Below, one piece after another: positions 8,954 to 17,889 of a stretch of DNA of 22,928 nucleotides. The position numbers and the translations under genes were made by a program. How positions within the stretch are numbered: the first letter of the stretch is position 1; each line of letters begins with the position of its first letter. This DNA comes from Chara braunii. Its lineage: Eukaryota; Streptophyta; Charophyceae; Charales; Characeae. The stretch lies in the NCBI GenBank assembly GCA_003427395.1, contig BFEA01000016.1, positions 415,394-438,321 of the forward strand, in the 5' to 3' direction. The notes below the pieces were generated by a model. That model worked only from the letters and a program-made list of their open reading frames with translations, did not search any database and was not told the origin of the DNA.

Positions 8954-9091
8954 ATGGCTGATTCTTCTGCACAGGCGGGTTCTCAGCACACTGCTTCATC
9001 TGTGAGCAGCCCGATAATGTGTAGCAGCTTTGCAGGCGGCAGTTCTGGCTACAGTCTTCCCCCGAATACAACGTACGGTCATTATAGCTGA
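8954..9091 (+). pseudogene. Possible Gag start of a retroelement, cut by a palindromic element
   Basis: ATG at 8954-8956 sits in a strong initiation context (AGCCATGG). It opens a Ser/Ala-rich sequence, MADSSAQAGSQHTASSVSSP, of 32 codons before sequence from the palindromic element at 9052 takes over. The frame then stops at TGA 9089-9091 inside that element. The position, just after LTR-tail-like signals and upstream of RT on the same strand, is where gag would start. No Gag domain is visible in so short a piece. If the element is removed and one TA kept, the frame meets TAG immediately, so the host frame was already broken or the boundary is imprecise. This is a context-based call. Confidence 0.25.
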
Positions 9092-9155
9092 ATTTGGTCT
9101 ATCTTTCTGTCTCAATTCAGTTTAATGACCGTACACTGTATTCGGGGGAAGCCTG
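9052..9155. mobile_element. 104-bp palindromic MITE, TA-flanked (copy A)
   Basis: The left arm 9052-9094 (CAGTCTTCCCCCGAATAC ... GCTGAATT) pairs with the right arm 9114-9155 (AATTCAG ... GTATTCGGGGGAAGCCTG), leaving a 19-nt loop. The arms differ at only a few positions over about 42 bp. TA lies on both sides (9050-9051 and 9156-9157), as expected for a TA target-site duplication. It encodes nothing, so it would be non-autonomous. The ends match those of the elements at 12076 and 21621. Confidence 0.85.
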
Positions 9156-9157
9156 TA

Positions 9158-10165
9158 GTCTACGCAGGACCTACGTGTACATCAGTGATAAGAAGAGCTC
9201 AGACAAGCAAAACTCGCACAGAAAAAATAAGATGTAGAAAAGAGGCACATGCAGACATAGAACGTAGAGAAGTTTGAGAGATGGGTTACAACGTCAAATA
9301 TAATGGAGAAAATGGAAAGCCTGTACAATCCGGTACTCCGCCGCCTTACAGACCCACTTGAGTCCATCCCGTCGAAGTTCCGACCACATTCTCACCAAGA
9401 CGACAGTCCTGGACACCAGTCAGGTCACATCAGGACCACAGGTCCCAACTACCATTGCCAGACAATAACCCATGGTTGGGGGTGATGTAGTCCGGCCAGT
9501 ACATCAGCAACTGTTGGGCTATTCGTTTGGCATACATGGGTTGTCCATTATAGTTGTCGCTAGTGCCACATCATAGGCCGCGGCGCAAATTTCTTCATGC
9601 CCAGTGCACGCCTCAATGATCAGGGTTATCACCAGCGCTGGGTGCTACAAACACTTCCCTGCTACCTTGTCCTCTCTTCACCGAAACTGCTTTGGAGGTG
9701 CCGGAGCCTTTTCACGAGGAAGCCCCGAAGTTTGTGTGTGAGGGTGAAGGAGCCACAGCTGGAGAAGGAAGTCGTTGCCACATGGCCATACAGAGCGGTG
9801 ATAACAACGGGATTTGGGAGAGATCTTGGGGTCTGGGCCAAAAACCCAGGTCGTTGAGCTTTTTGTGGGCCTTGCAGAGCAACGAAAACAGGACCGTTGC
9901 ACAGAAGGCTACAGATGAGCCCCATTTGCTGGAGTCTCATTGCTAGACGACTGTACAGGGTGTTGCCTCGTTGAGGTTCGCAATTGCCACACAACCTCGA
10001 TATACGTTCTTAACGAGCTATCTCAGGTCCCTCTACCTGAAAATGTATGGAATTTGTGAGCTAGCGAGGCCAACACATAAGTCACTAAGCAGCAAAGCAA
10101 GCATTGCCGTTAGAGGCAACTCTAAAGAATGAATGCTAGTATGTCCATTCAGAAAGGTAGTGAAA
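9158..10165. other. Unassigned stretch, possibly decayed gag region
   Basis: It lies between the possible gag start and the RT remnant on the same strand. Short proline-rich frames (for example GTPPPYRPT near 9328) and other overlapping frames are present, but no Gag, zinc-knuckle or protease motif could be identified. Confidence 0.4.
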
Positions 10166-10306
10166 GCATGAAGCCGCCGCCCTCACTCAGACTGCTGGCA
10201 GAAATCTGCATTCTCAGTGCACATCATCAACACTGATGGGAATCAACAAGCAGCTTCATGCCATCAGTGCCAGAGGAAAGCATTAGTGAGGGCGGCGGCT
10301 TCATGC
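10166..10306. repeat. Inverted repeat with perfect 22-bp arms
   Basis: GCATGAAGCCGCCGCCCTCACT-type arms at 10166-10187 and 10285-10306 are exact reverse complements, separated by 97 nt. The intervening sequence contains a smaller CACTGATGG/CCATCAGTG pair. There are no TA or other obvious duplicated flanks. Confidence 0.9.
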
Positions 10307-10759
10307 ATCCCCCCAGATCTTTCAGATGTGGGGAATTCAGAGCTAGAGGAAAGCAATAGCGAGTCCACAGACGAGAGGGATCTGAGGGGACAAACTGTTG
10401 AATGGGAGGCTAAGAAAATTGGTTCGAGGAACCAAGCCAGCAAATGAAATGGTCACAGAGAGAAGTCCCAACGACCAATCGTTGAATAGGTTTACGATGG
10501 AAGTGGCAAGTCTTATGGGGGAAAGTGATATTAAGTGTGGCGAAACCGACCACATTAGATAGATAGCGGTGTGTCCCAAGACTACGCAAGGAGAACAGGC
10601 AGGCAAGCAGCCTCCTTTAGAGTGTGTGTACAGGAGAGGCAGTCCTAGCTGGTGTGGGAGGGAAGTTCCCCCTTGTCATTACAGTCGTTGGCCATGGCCA
10701 CTCATCCTTCGGCTAGCTCAGTCGCATCCTGACCACACGACCTGCTCTGCTCTAGACGT
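10307..10759. other. Unassigned, no recognised gene
   Basis: One + frame is open from about 10420 to 10763 with a single TAG near 10557 (it contains NEMVTERSPNDQSLNRF). It has no motif I recognise. Given the RT downstream, it may be decayed gag/protease sequence, which is inference from position only. Confidence 0.35.
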
Positions 10760-10936
10760 ATGACCGAATCCCTGGAACAGCTAGAAAAGAAGCTTCACAG
10801 AAAATTTTGGGCATGTTGGTTAGCCAAAAGTACCTGTTCACAAGCGGAGTTAGCAGTTGTAGAAGCGTGTGCATTGGAGGAAAGAGGGCTGACTCACTCG
10901 CAGACGCCGCATCGATTCGCAGTCAATTACCATTGA
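10760..10936 (+). CDS. Unrecognised 58-aa frame upstream of RT remnant
   Basis: ATG 10760 to TGA 10934-10936. The peptide begins MTESLEQLEKKLHRKFWACW, then has an Ala/Glu-rich part AELAVVEACALEER. The first 17 residues look helical and charged. It lies on the same strand as, and 550 bp upstream of, the RT remnant, so it may be a fragment of the same retroelement polyprotein, although no Gag or protease signature is seen. The 3' end overlaps a perfect 13-bp hairpin (10915-10944). Low confidence that it is a gene. Confidence 0.15.
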   Translation: MTESLEQLEKKLHRKFWACWLAKSTCSQAELAVVEACALEERGLTHSQTPHRFAVNYH

Positions 10937-10944
10937 CTGCGAAT
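10915..10944. repeat. Perfect 13-bp hairpin with TACC loop
   Basis: ATTCGCAGTCAAT (10915-10927), loop TACC, ATTGACTGCGAAT (10932-10944). No U-tract follows, so it is not a bacterial-type terminator. Confidence 0.9.
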
Positions 10945-11488
10945 GCCGAGAGACTGCACTTACGGGGGACCATTTCCAGCTGCTAAGCGCTCCTGTAGTA
11001 CGTACACTCATAGGTACGACTGCATCAAGGGAGCGGTTCGTACCGTCTCCTACGAGGGAGGGAGGATGGTTCAAACACTGTGACCGTCTTTTCTCGCAAG
11101 TGATGATCCGTCGCTTAACACGACTCCGGGTTTGAACTGCATAGACGTAGTTAAACCTCTTCAAACTCAGTTTGAGTTGGAAATGAAGACCCTCTTCTTT
11201 CCACTTCCAGGCAGTAGAACCGTGAGAGTAGAAAGGTATAAATATAATAAAGGCATAGAGGAGTCCGGCGCGGCGACGAACTTCGCGCTGTGAGCTTTCT
11301 GAACCGCCACTATAAACAAAATCCGTTCAATTCGAAAGGCGATACGTATCTCGTGTTGTATATCCCAAGCGACAGACCCTTGCAAAACCTAGGGAGATGG
11401 ATCCCTTCATATCAGGGGTTATGCAGACCGAGGAGCCCGCTTGTAGACATGGACATTATGCCACCCTGGAGAGATTATCCCAGGTAGT
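10945..11488. other. Unassigned sequence immediately upstream of RT remnant
   Basis: Protease sequence would be expected here if the element were complete, but no D(S/T)GA active-site motif was found in any frame. An AT-rich TATAAATATAATAAA string lies at 11238-11252. Confidence 0.4.
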
Positions 11489-12075
11489 GAGACACCAAAG
11501 GGGAAAGTCTATATGACGTCCTTAGGCTCTGCCGAGGTAGATGAACTCAGGAAGCAACGTCAACGTCAACGTCATGAGTTGATAGACAAGGGTTGGATCA
11601 GGCGTAGTACCTCATTTTTTGGATCCCCAGTTTTATTTGTGCACAAGAAGAGGGATGAACCCTTACGGTGTGCATTGACTACGGGGCCCTCAATGCGATC
11701 GGAATGCGTACCGATGAACCAACCCTTGCTCTGCATCGACGACCTCTTCAACAGGATGCAAATGAGCGTAAGCGCTTCGGCAGGGTAGATCTCAAGTCCG
11801 GGTACCATAAGCACAAAACTGCATTTCACACCAAACAAAAACTGCATTTCACACTAAACAAAACTGCATTTCACACCACCAAGCATGTTCTGTACGAGTT
11901 TGTGGTGACGCTTTTCAAACTCTGCAATGCGTCTTCTATAGTATTTCATCGCCGTGTGTGTGCCATTCTCTATCGCAATAACATAGTTATGTTCAGTACA
12001 ACATTGGAGGAGGAGGATTCCCAACCTTTGTGGATTGTCTGATTCACAAAGAACAAAGTAAATCTGCATGCACTA
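11489..12075 (+). pseudogene. Ty3/gypsy reverse transcriptase remnant, multiply frameshifted, YRNN active site
   Basis: Reverse transcriptase would copy retroelement RNA into cDNA. The sense starts with TPKGKVYMTS and passes through LIDKGWIRRSTSFFGSPVLFVHKK. It shifts frame near 11668 to CIDYGALNAI, again to CIDDLFNRMQ (about 11737-11763), and back to KRFGRVDLKSGYH. These are the fingers and palm motifs of Ty3/gypsy RT. The first catalytic Asp survives in VDLKSGYH (11788-11790). After KTAFHT, which is triplicated here, come LYEFVV, then ILYRNNIVMFSTTLEEE. By alignment YRNN (11971-11982) stands where YLDD should be, so both metal-binding aspartates are Asn. About four frame changes plus dead catalysis show an old, inactive copy. 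It is on the same strand as the integrase remnant at 1-1492 but downstream of it, so the two are separate insertions or rearranged parts. Confidence 0.9.
11815..11880 (+). repeat. Threefold ~22-bp tandem repeat within RT (KTAFHT codons)
   Basis: ACTGCATTTCACAC occurs at 11818, 11841 and 11863 (periods 23 and 22), where RT normally has KTAF(R/H)T once. The insertion lies exactly at this conserved motif and probably arose by slippage. Confidence 0.9.
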
Positions 12076-12184
12076 CCTTCTTCCCCCGAAATAGAATGCA
12101 CAGTCATTATAGCTGTGTATTTAGACTGAAAGATGCCCCCAAAACAGCTTATAATGCCCGTGCGTTGTACTTGGGGGAAGAATG
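12076..12184. mobile_element. 109-bp palindromic MITE, TA-flanked, inserted in RT remnant (copy B)
   Basis: The left end CCTTCTTCCCCCGAAATAG with TCATTATAGCTGT further in pairs with the right end (reverse complement CATTCTTCCCCCAAGTAC with GCATTATAAGCTGT). The arms are about 41 bp and are diverged compared with the copy at 9052. TA is found on both sides (12074-12075 and 12185-12186). The RT sense runs up to it in the frame reading LIHKEQSKSAC. The same CNNTCTTCCCCC terminus and the CATTATA(A)GCTG subterminal motif tie it to the copy at 9052. Confidence 0.8.
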
Positions 12185-12236
12185 TAGTATCTTGTATTCG
12201 AGTCACGGAACATCTGAAGAATGTAGCATCTTGTAT
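12177..12236 (+). repeat. 21-bp direct repeat of the MITE right end and flank
   Basis: GAAGAATGTAGTATCTTGTAT (12177-12197) recurs at 12216-12236 with one substitution (period 39). The duplicated segment includes the last bases of the palindromic element, its TA and adjacent RT-region sequence. Confidence 0.85.
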
Positions 12237-12653
12237 AGGTCAAAGGACGCTCAAGTAGCAGCCACTCGGGACAGGCTATGACCCCGGAATGTAACTAAGG
12301 ACAAATCCTTCCTGGGTATGGCAGGTTAGTCCGGACCATGCCATGCATAAAGGATTACAACCCTATAGCCTGTCCATTAGCCTATCTGACTCAATTTGAT
12401 ACCCCCCTGAAAATGGGACAAGAGGTGAGCGGATGCATTCTTGAAGTCGACGCGTGCTCTAATCAACCCTTCTGTTATGAAAGTTGCAGAACTGAACAAG
12501 CTATTCATAGTTTACCGCTGACCCCGACCGATACGGCATAAGCGCAGCGCTACAACGAGTAGAGGGTAAGACGTCGAGACCAATGGAGTATACATGTCAA
12601 AGAACATGCCACCAGAGAAACTCCGCAAGTCCACCTACGAAAAGGAACTCGAT
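12187..12653 (+). pseudogene. Ty3/gypsy RT connection and RNase H remnant
   Basis: RNase H would remove the RNA strand during reverse transcription. FLGMAG (12309-12326) is the conserved start of the tether after the RT thumb. It is followed, after a frame change, by RTMPCIKDYNPIACPL and LTQFDTPLKMGQE. GCILEVDACSNQ (about 12433-12468) corresponds to the first catalytic Asp region. CYESCRTEQ and then, in another frame, VYMSKNMPPEKLRKSTYEKEL (12588-12650) match the RNase H segment carrying the conserved Glu. About 30 residues normally found between GQE and LEVDA are missing, so there is an internal deletion as well as frame breaks. Recognisable sense ends at about 12653, next to an A-run, and no integrase follows. 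Confidence 0.8.
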
Positions 12654-12958
12654 GGAAAAAAAAACTGCCAGGGGGGGTGACATTCTTCCGTAAATGTGCC
12701 CAACTTTTCAGTGTTTTCACCGATCCAAAAACAGAACACTGCATAACAGAAACAAAAAAAAAAAAAAACAGAACTGGCAGGAAGTAAGGAACAGGGGGGT
12801 GACAGGGGGCTTGCTGTCACTTGTCGTGTTCCTCGCGATGGCTGGCCTCCTCTCCGCCTTGTCCTTCTTGACGTTACTTCGTCTCCAAGATCCTCCCTCC
12901 TCTAAGCCGCCGTCGTCCTCCCTCCTCTGCGTCTCCTGTGTCATCCACAACTCCTCCC
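12654..12958. other. Unassigned, no gene seen
   Basis: An A-run (12751-12768) and a G-run (12671-12677) flank pyrimidine-rich sequence. Open frames are compositional. Confidence 0.5.
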
Positions 12959-12960
12959 TC

Positions 12961-13016
<56 letters not shown>
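12959..13016 (+). repeat. Compound (CT)n(GT)n microsatellite
   Basis: About 11 CT dinucleotides run directly into about 18 GT dinucleotides. Confidence 0.97.
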
Positions 13017-13019
<3 letters not shown>

Positions 13020-13300
13020 ATGGCGACGTTGGCTCGATGACGGCGACCACGTGCAGAGCAGCCACGGTGACAGCGATGGGGGAAGCGCTGCAACGACGAC
13101 GTCAACATCCAGCGGGGCGAATGGCAGGCGATGGGAGTCTCAACAGCGTACCAGCGGCTGAATGGCGGGCGGGAGGGTTTTCGATTCGAACAGGCCCTCG
13201 TTTCCCCCCGAAATCGAGGCCACACCAAGACTGCAGTGAACGAAAAAAAAATAATTCTAAAACCTACGAGGCGCGCGTCCGGCCGTGTCGGCAGAGCCCC

Positions 13301-13375
13301 AACGGGTCGAAAAAATACCAGGGCCAATTTTCTGGGGTCGGCCTCGACCCAACCAAGGGTGCAGGCCGACCCGTT
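13301..13375. repeat. Nested inverted repeats (AACGGGTCG arms and GGGTCG/CGACCC hairpin)
   Basis: AACGGGTCG at 13301-13309 pairs with CGACCCGTT at 13367-13375. Inside, GGGTCG (13335-13340) and CGACCC (13345-13350) form a tight hairpin. The flanks are A-rich on both sides. Confidence 0.75.
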
Positions 13376-13419
13376 TTTGAAAAAAAAAAATTGTCTGGAT
13401 TTGGCTAATTTTGGCACCT

Positions 13420-13580
13420 TCCGGACCCTCCGGACTGTACGTCCGCGCGGACATTGTACTCCGGACCGTCTGGAACTCGGTCCGGACGTCCGGAACGTAA
13501 CCATGCCTCTTACCATTGCCAGGGTGGATCGCCGACTTCGTCCAGACTGAAGTCCGGATCACTGACTTCGTCCGGGATGA
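13420..13580. repeat. Cluster of TCCGGA palindromes
   Basis: TCCGGA occurs six times (13420, 13429, 13460, 13481, 13489, 13553), with near-matches (GTCTGGA, GTCCAGAC, GTCCGGGA). The 12-bp palindrome GTCCGCGCGGAC lies at 13441-13452. Such density of one hexamer in about 140 bp is unusual. Whether it is a protein-binding array or decayed satellite cannot be told from sequence. Confidence 0.7.
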
Positions 13581-13583
13581 AAT

Positions 13584-13878
13584 CTGGACTTGGAAGGCCG
13601 GGAAACACAGTGCCGTTCCTCCCTCCCTCTGTCAGCTAGCCTTCCTCCCTTTTCCTTGTCTCTCTCTCTCTCTAGAGTGTGAGAGAGAGGGCAGCTCCAC
13701 AGATCAATCTACTGGTTTATCCTCTCCATGGTCCCACCAGGAACATGGCAAATGGAACACTTGTGCTCGTCGGATTTCCCAACCCCCCTTCTCCCTCTCT
13801 CTCCTTGGTTCCTTGCACCTCACTCAGACTGCCTAGAAAGGGAAGTCCAGCCCAACCCTTCTCTTTCCCTTTCCCCCA
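13584..13878. other. Pyrimidine-rich unassigned sequence, no gene seen
   Basis: CT-rich on the + strand, with short CT and GA runs near 13660-13690. No recognised coding sequence. Confidence 0.5.
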
Positions 13879-14076
13879 CCCTCTTCCTCTCAAGTTCTTT
13901 CTTGGCTATGAACAGACCCGACCCTCTTCCTCTCAAGTTCTTTCTTGACTACGAACAGACCCTCTTCCTCTCTTGTTCTTTCTTGGCTACGCACAGAGAC
14001 CCTTTTCCTCTCTTTTTCTTTCTTGGCCAAGTACATACCCTCTTCCTCTCTTTTTCTTTCTTGGCCAAGTACAGAA
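13879..14076 (+). repeat. Minisatellite, five ~39-bp units
   Basis: Units begin CCCTCTTCCTCTC (or CCCTTTTCCTC) at 13879, 13922, 13960, 14000 and 14038 and continue with TTCTTTCTTGGC and an A-rich end such as TACGAACAGA. Periods are 38 to 43, so the reading frame is not kept, which argues against a protein repeat. Confidence 0.9.
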
Positions 14077-14274
14077 CAGGTTTCTTGGCAAATGGAGCAC
14101 TTTCTTGTTTTTTCTTTCCATGAACGCGGCAAAGTACCGACATCCGCACCCAGCCAGGATTATACTTGCGGCGCTTCGGGAAAAAGGCACCCGCAACTGC
14201 CTTTTTCGCCCTTGTGCATGTCCGATCACATCACACGGCGAGCGTAAATCTTGTCCCTCTGGACCAGCTTCCCC

Positions 14275-14444
14275 TTTTCATATACGAACTTGAAAAGGCA
14301 AGGCGGCCTTTTTTTGAGTTTTCATTCAAAGCGTTCGTCCAGCTTGCTGGCTAAAATGCCTGCCCGGTTTTCATATACAAACTTGAGAGAAGGCATTCAT
14401 TCAAAGCGTTTTTCCAGCTTGCTTGCTTGCTAAAATGCCCGCCA
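14275..14444 (+). repeat. 93-bp imperfect tandem duplication
   Basis: TTTTCATATACGAACTTGA at 14275 and TTTTCATATACAAACTTGA at 14368. Both are followed by ATTCAAAGCGTT(C/T), TCCAGCTTGCT and CTAAAATGCC. The second unit lacks about 20 bp and has an extra GCTT repeat. Confidence 0.9.
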
Positions 14445-16250
14445 CCCCGGATTTCCTCCGAGACTCTCAAGTTAAGAGGCCTTATTTTTCCTGCGGAAGA
14501 TCCGAAACTGGCAGGGCCAAGGATTTTGCCCACCATCTCTCCATCTAGGGATTTGAACAGTACAAGCCCTCATTTGGCATTCGGTTCCATCCCCATGAAT
14601 TGAACACAGGCAAAAACGAAAGAAAAGGGCTCGGAGAAAACGAAGGAAAAAACAGGTTTACCCTCTTCTTTCAGATGGGATCAACCTTGGCGATAGCGTT
14701 AAGGAGGTTTCCAAAAGCCTGCGATACATATATATAATAATAGAGGTGCAAAAGAGGTGGGCTTGTTAAAACAGAGCTCTAATCAGCCCAACACCGCAGG
14801 GAGGGGGGGAATAGAAGAAGTCTTTTGGTGCCTGCACATTCCAAGTGCTCTTCCTCCTTGCTGGGAGGGCGAGGGCAAGTTTTCCTTAACAGTGCTTGCT
14901 GGGTGGGAGGGCAAGTTCCTTACCAGTGCAGTGCTGGCCGTTTTCGGGCAGCAATTGATGGGAGATACTACCCACCACTAGCCCCTACATTTGGTGCTGG
15001 CGAAAGAACAGAGTCGCTGTCTGTTTCTCCATTTCACACCATCAGACCATCTCTGCTTCATCGATACGAGACCCCCGCCCCCCTTTTTTGACCGGCTCGT
15101 GCTGCATAATGCCCGTTTCCCGCTGCTACAGGAAGACTCCCAATGAATGTGTCTGTCTGTCACAGACTCAACAGGCCATAGAAATGGGTGATGAGCTGCC
15201 GAAACAAAACGATCACCCCTGCTCTTTCACAAAGAGACATCTGAAAGCAACCACAACAACAACAAAAAATAAAAACATGCTTTTAAATGCGACACAATCA
15301 CAGGGAAAGACCAAAAAAAAAAACAAAAAAAAAACAAACAAACAAACAAACAAACATTGACCAGGGTTGACAGGAGGGAGCACAATGAGAAACCTACTTG
15401 CCTGCACGCAAAGACGAGTACCAAGAATCAGAGGGGGAAAAAAAAAAAAAAAAAAAAAAAGGCAGATGGGTGAGATATTTGAAAAGTATTCCAGCTTCTC
15501 CTAAAATTACCAACACTGCCACAGGTGCAGCAATATTACACTTTGCCTGCACGCAAGAAGGTTCCGATGCAGGTCAGGCTGATAGAAAGACCTTAAAACA
15601 GCCACCGTCATCCTTACGCAGGAAAACGGGGGGTCAGACTCAGAGGGGGATGAGCAGTTGACCCACCAGCACCTCTGCCAGGCAGGCGCCTGCTTTTCCG
15701 GTGCAAACGGAGTGGCCACGGCCGCCGATAGGCCACAGGGTCCTTCAGTAGAAGGATCAGCTCTCCTATGTGTCCTTCTCAAAACCGTGTCCCCCCACAG
15801 CTTTGTGACTCAAATCACTATAGAATCGTATAGATTGCCCACCTAAACAACACCCGGCTAAGGGATTTCTGTTTCCCCCAAACATAGAAAAAGGTCCGAG
15901 GCTAGATCACGCTGCTTCCTTGGAAACGATAAATAGGTTTGGGCGAGCGGAGGTACGGCGGTCATGGCGGTTTAATTATTGGCCAGTGAAAGGCAACAAA
16001 TTCAAAAAAATTACCTTCTCGGAAACATGCGCACTGCAAAGCACAATTTTGCTTTTGCAGCGCAAGTACGCGTCTGATCGAAAGAATACAATGGGGCACA
16101 TTCTCCTCTACCCCACAAACTTGTTTATTGTGTTTCACGCACGAAAAGGTCTCCAAAACTAAATATCATCGCCACGTGGATTAGCAGCGGGCAGAGAACC
16201 CTTGGCTCGCTTCCTTGGCAGCCTCTCTGGAAAGCACCGTCTCTGCAACA

Positions 16251-16252
<2 letters not shown>
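14445..16252. other. Unassigned, no supported gene
   Basis: It contains a short G-rich repeat (GGGAGGGC at 14866 and 14902), AAAC/poly-A runs (15313-15356 and 15430-15450) and an imperfect CTGCAAA/TTTTGCAG hairpin near 16034-16060. Short open frames on both strands show no domain I recognise. Confidence 0.5.

Positions 16253-16295
<43 letters not shown>
16253..16295 (+). repeat. (CA)n microsatellite
   Basis: About 21 CA dinucleotides preceded by CAACACAAA. Confidence 0.97.
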
Positions 16296-16298
<3 letters not shown>

Positions 16299-16967
16299 AA
16301 ATCCAACACGTCAGCTGCGTAGACGGAGATACCTGCCATGTCACAATTCCCAACGCCGTGGCTAAAGGGCCGCAGACAAGGATGAGGACAGCAGCAGCAA
16401 AAGAGGCACAGGACAGCACCTAGATTGAAGAGGAGTCTCGAGGAAGGAAAAGGTTGTGTGTATTACTCGTTCTTGTCATTCTCCTTTTTCCCCGTTCATT
16501 CAAGATTTCCTTTGCATTAGATACTGCCCATGAAAATGACACGGAGACAATGCCAGACAGCAGGGAACTTGCCATGAAGATGACCTCGAGAGAATACCAG
16601 AGAGCAAGGAGCACACAAGGACAAGGAAACGAGGAAGGAGCAAAACAGGAAGAGACGCAGGAGAGGAGTGGATGAGAAGGGGCGACTGGAAAATTCAAGC
16701 CCTTTGCTTTCCCCCTCCAGAGTCATTACAGAGAGGGTATACTTGAAAGGATCAGTACTTTATTCTACTTCTATATTCTTGTTCTACTTTGTGCTTCTTT
16801 GGGAGGCCACGAAACGCATTGCATCTAAAACTTGCATAGGAGATGACAACCACCACCACAAGAAATGAAAATTGCAGAAACTGTCTGGAAAATTGTGGAA
16901 ATGTATTACACAGCAAATTCGTATGTACACGCAGCAGCTATCGCCGGCAGGCATCACACGCACACAG

Positions 16968-16971
<4 letters not shown>
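16296..16971. other. Unassigned, with a weak ~46-bp imperfect repeat
   Basis: At 16527-16615 two diverged units share TGCC(C)ATGAA(A/G)ATGAC, GAGA and ATACCAGA/ATGCCAGA. A + frame from GTG/ATG near 16454 has a hydrophobic N-terminus (LLVLVILLF) but then runs into this repeat, so I do not call a gene. Confidence 0.45.
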
Positions 16972-17050
<79 letters not shown>

Positions 17051-17051
17051 N

Positions 17052-17139
<88 letters not shown>
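16972..17139 (+). repeat. (GA)n microsatellite, 168 bp, containing one N
   Basis: An uninterrupted GA/AG run apart from a single N at 17051. The dinucleotide phase looks shifted across the N. The true length of the tract is therefore uncertain. Confidence 0.97.
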
Positions 17140-17140
<1 letters not shown>

Positions 17141-17889
17141 GATGCAGACGATTGCACAACAAGGGCCACAATGGGGATGACAACAGCAAGTGATGAAGGC
17201 AAGGGAAATACATACCCTCACTGCGACTTCGACTTAAGGCGTTCGCTTCTCACTGGTGCTTTTCTGTAAGGCCCAATTGGGACCCATGGTGATTGAAGAT
17301 CAGCGACCAAGATTGGGCCACAAAAAGTCAGGCCTAGCGGTGTTAAGGTAGGCCCAAAAACAGTTTTGGGCCTCCCTTTGCATGTAGGAAGCCACCTCAG
17401 GGGGCCTGGAATGGCCCAGTGCAAAAGAACACAAGGCATGGCCGTGGCCCTGCATGGGAGGCTGGCCGTAGTTATTTGTTCTTACTTTTTTTCCCCTGAT
17501 CTGCCGGAACCTAATCTAAATGCCTGATTTTTTCCGAAATGTTCCCTTGCCGGGGATCCGGATGAAAAATTAACGAAGTCAGGGCTAGGATACTATGTGA
17601 ACACGCCGAACGCACGTTCGTGTTCAAATGCGCACGTTCAAACTGTGTTCGCGCGGATTCAGACGCATTCAAATGTGCCACGTGGCAGACAAGGGGGGAA
17701 GACTGAACGCGCGCCCCCTCCAGTGCGCGTGTCGCATACCATAATGGTACATACCAGAGCAAGAACCGACCTCTTTCACATAGTACAAGATAGCGCAGTG
17801 GAAGGCTAATATACCAATGATCCGAACAATCAATGTTGCAATGCAGACCAAACATACATCATCATCATTCCATGGTCTGAAGGGGCCTG

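Noticed and set aside
10217-10447. CHQCQRK resembling a CxxC zinc-finger (CDCA7-type) motif
   Set aside because: A single CxxC in a 76-codon frame without ATG support or the remaining cysteines, and the sequence is covered by the 22-bp inverted repeat.
10945-11488. Aspartic protease expected upstream of RT
   Set aside because: No D(S/T)GA motif was found in any frame, so it is not reported as a feature.
13879-14076. CRISPR-like array
   Set aside because: Units are directly adjacent with diverged low-complexity sequence and no unique spacers. The same holds for the 46-bp array at 18548.
16784-17269. Long Arg-Glu and Ser-Leu open frames
   Set aside because: They are translations of the GA/CT microsatellite and contain the ambiguous base. 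The same applies to frames over the GA/CT tracts at 18950, 20725, 21894 and 22006.
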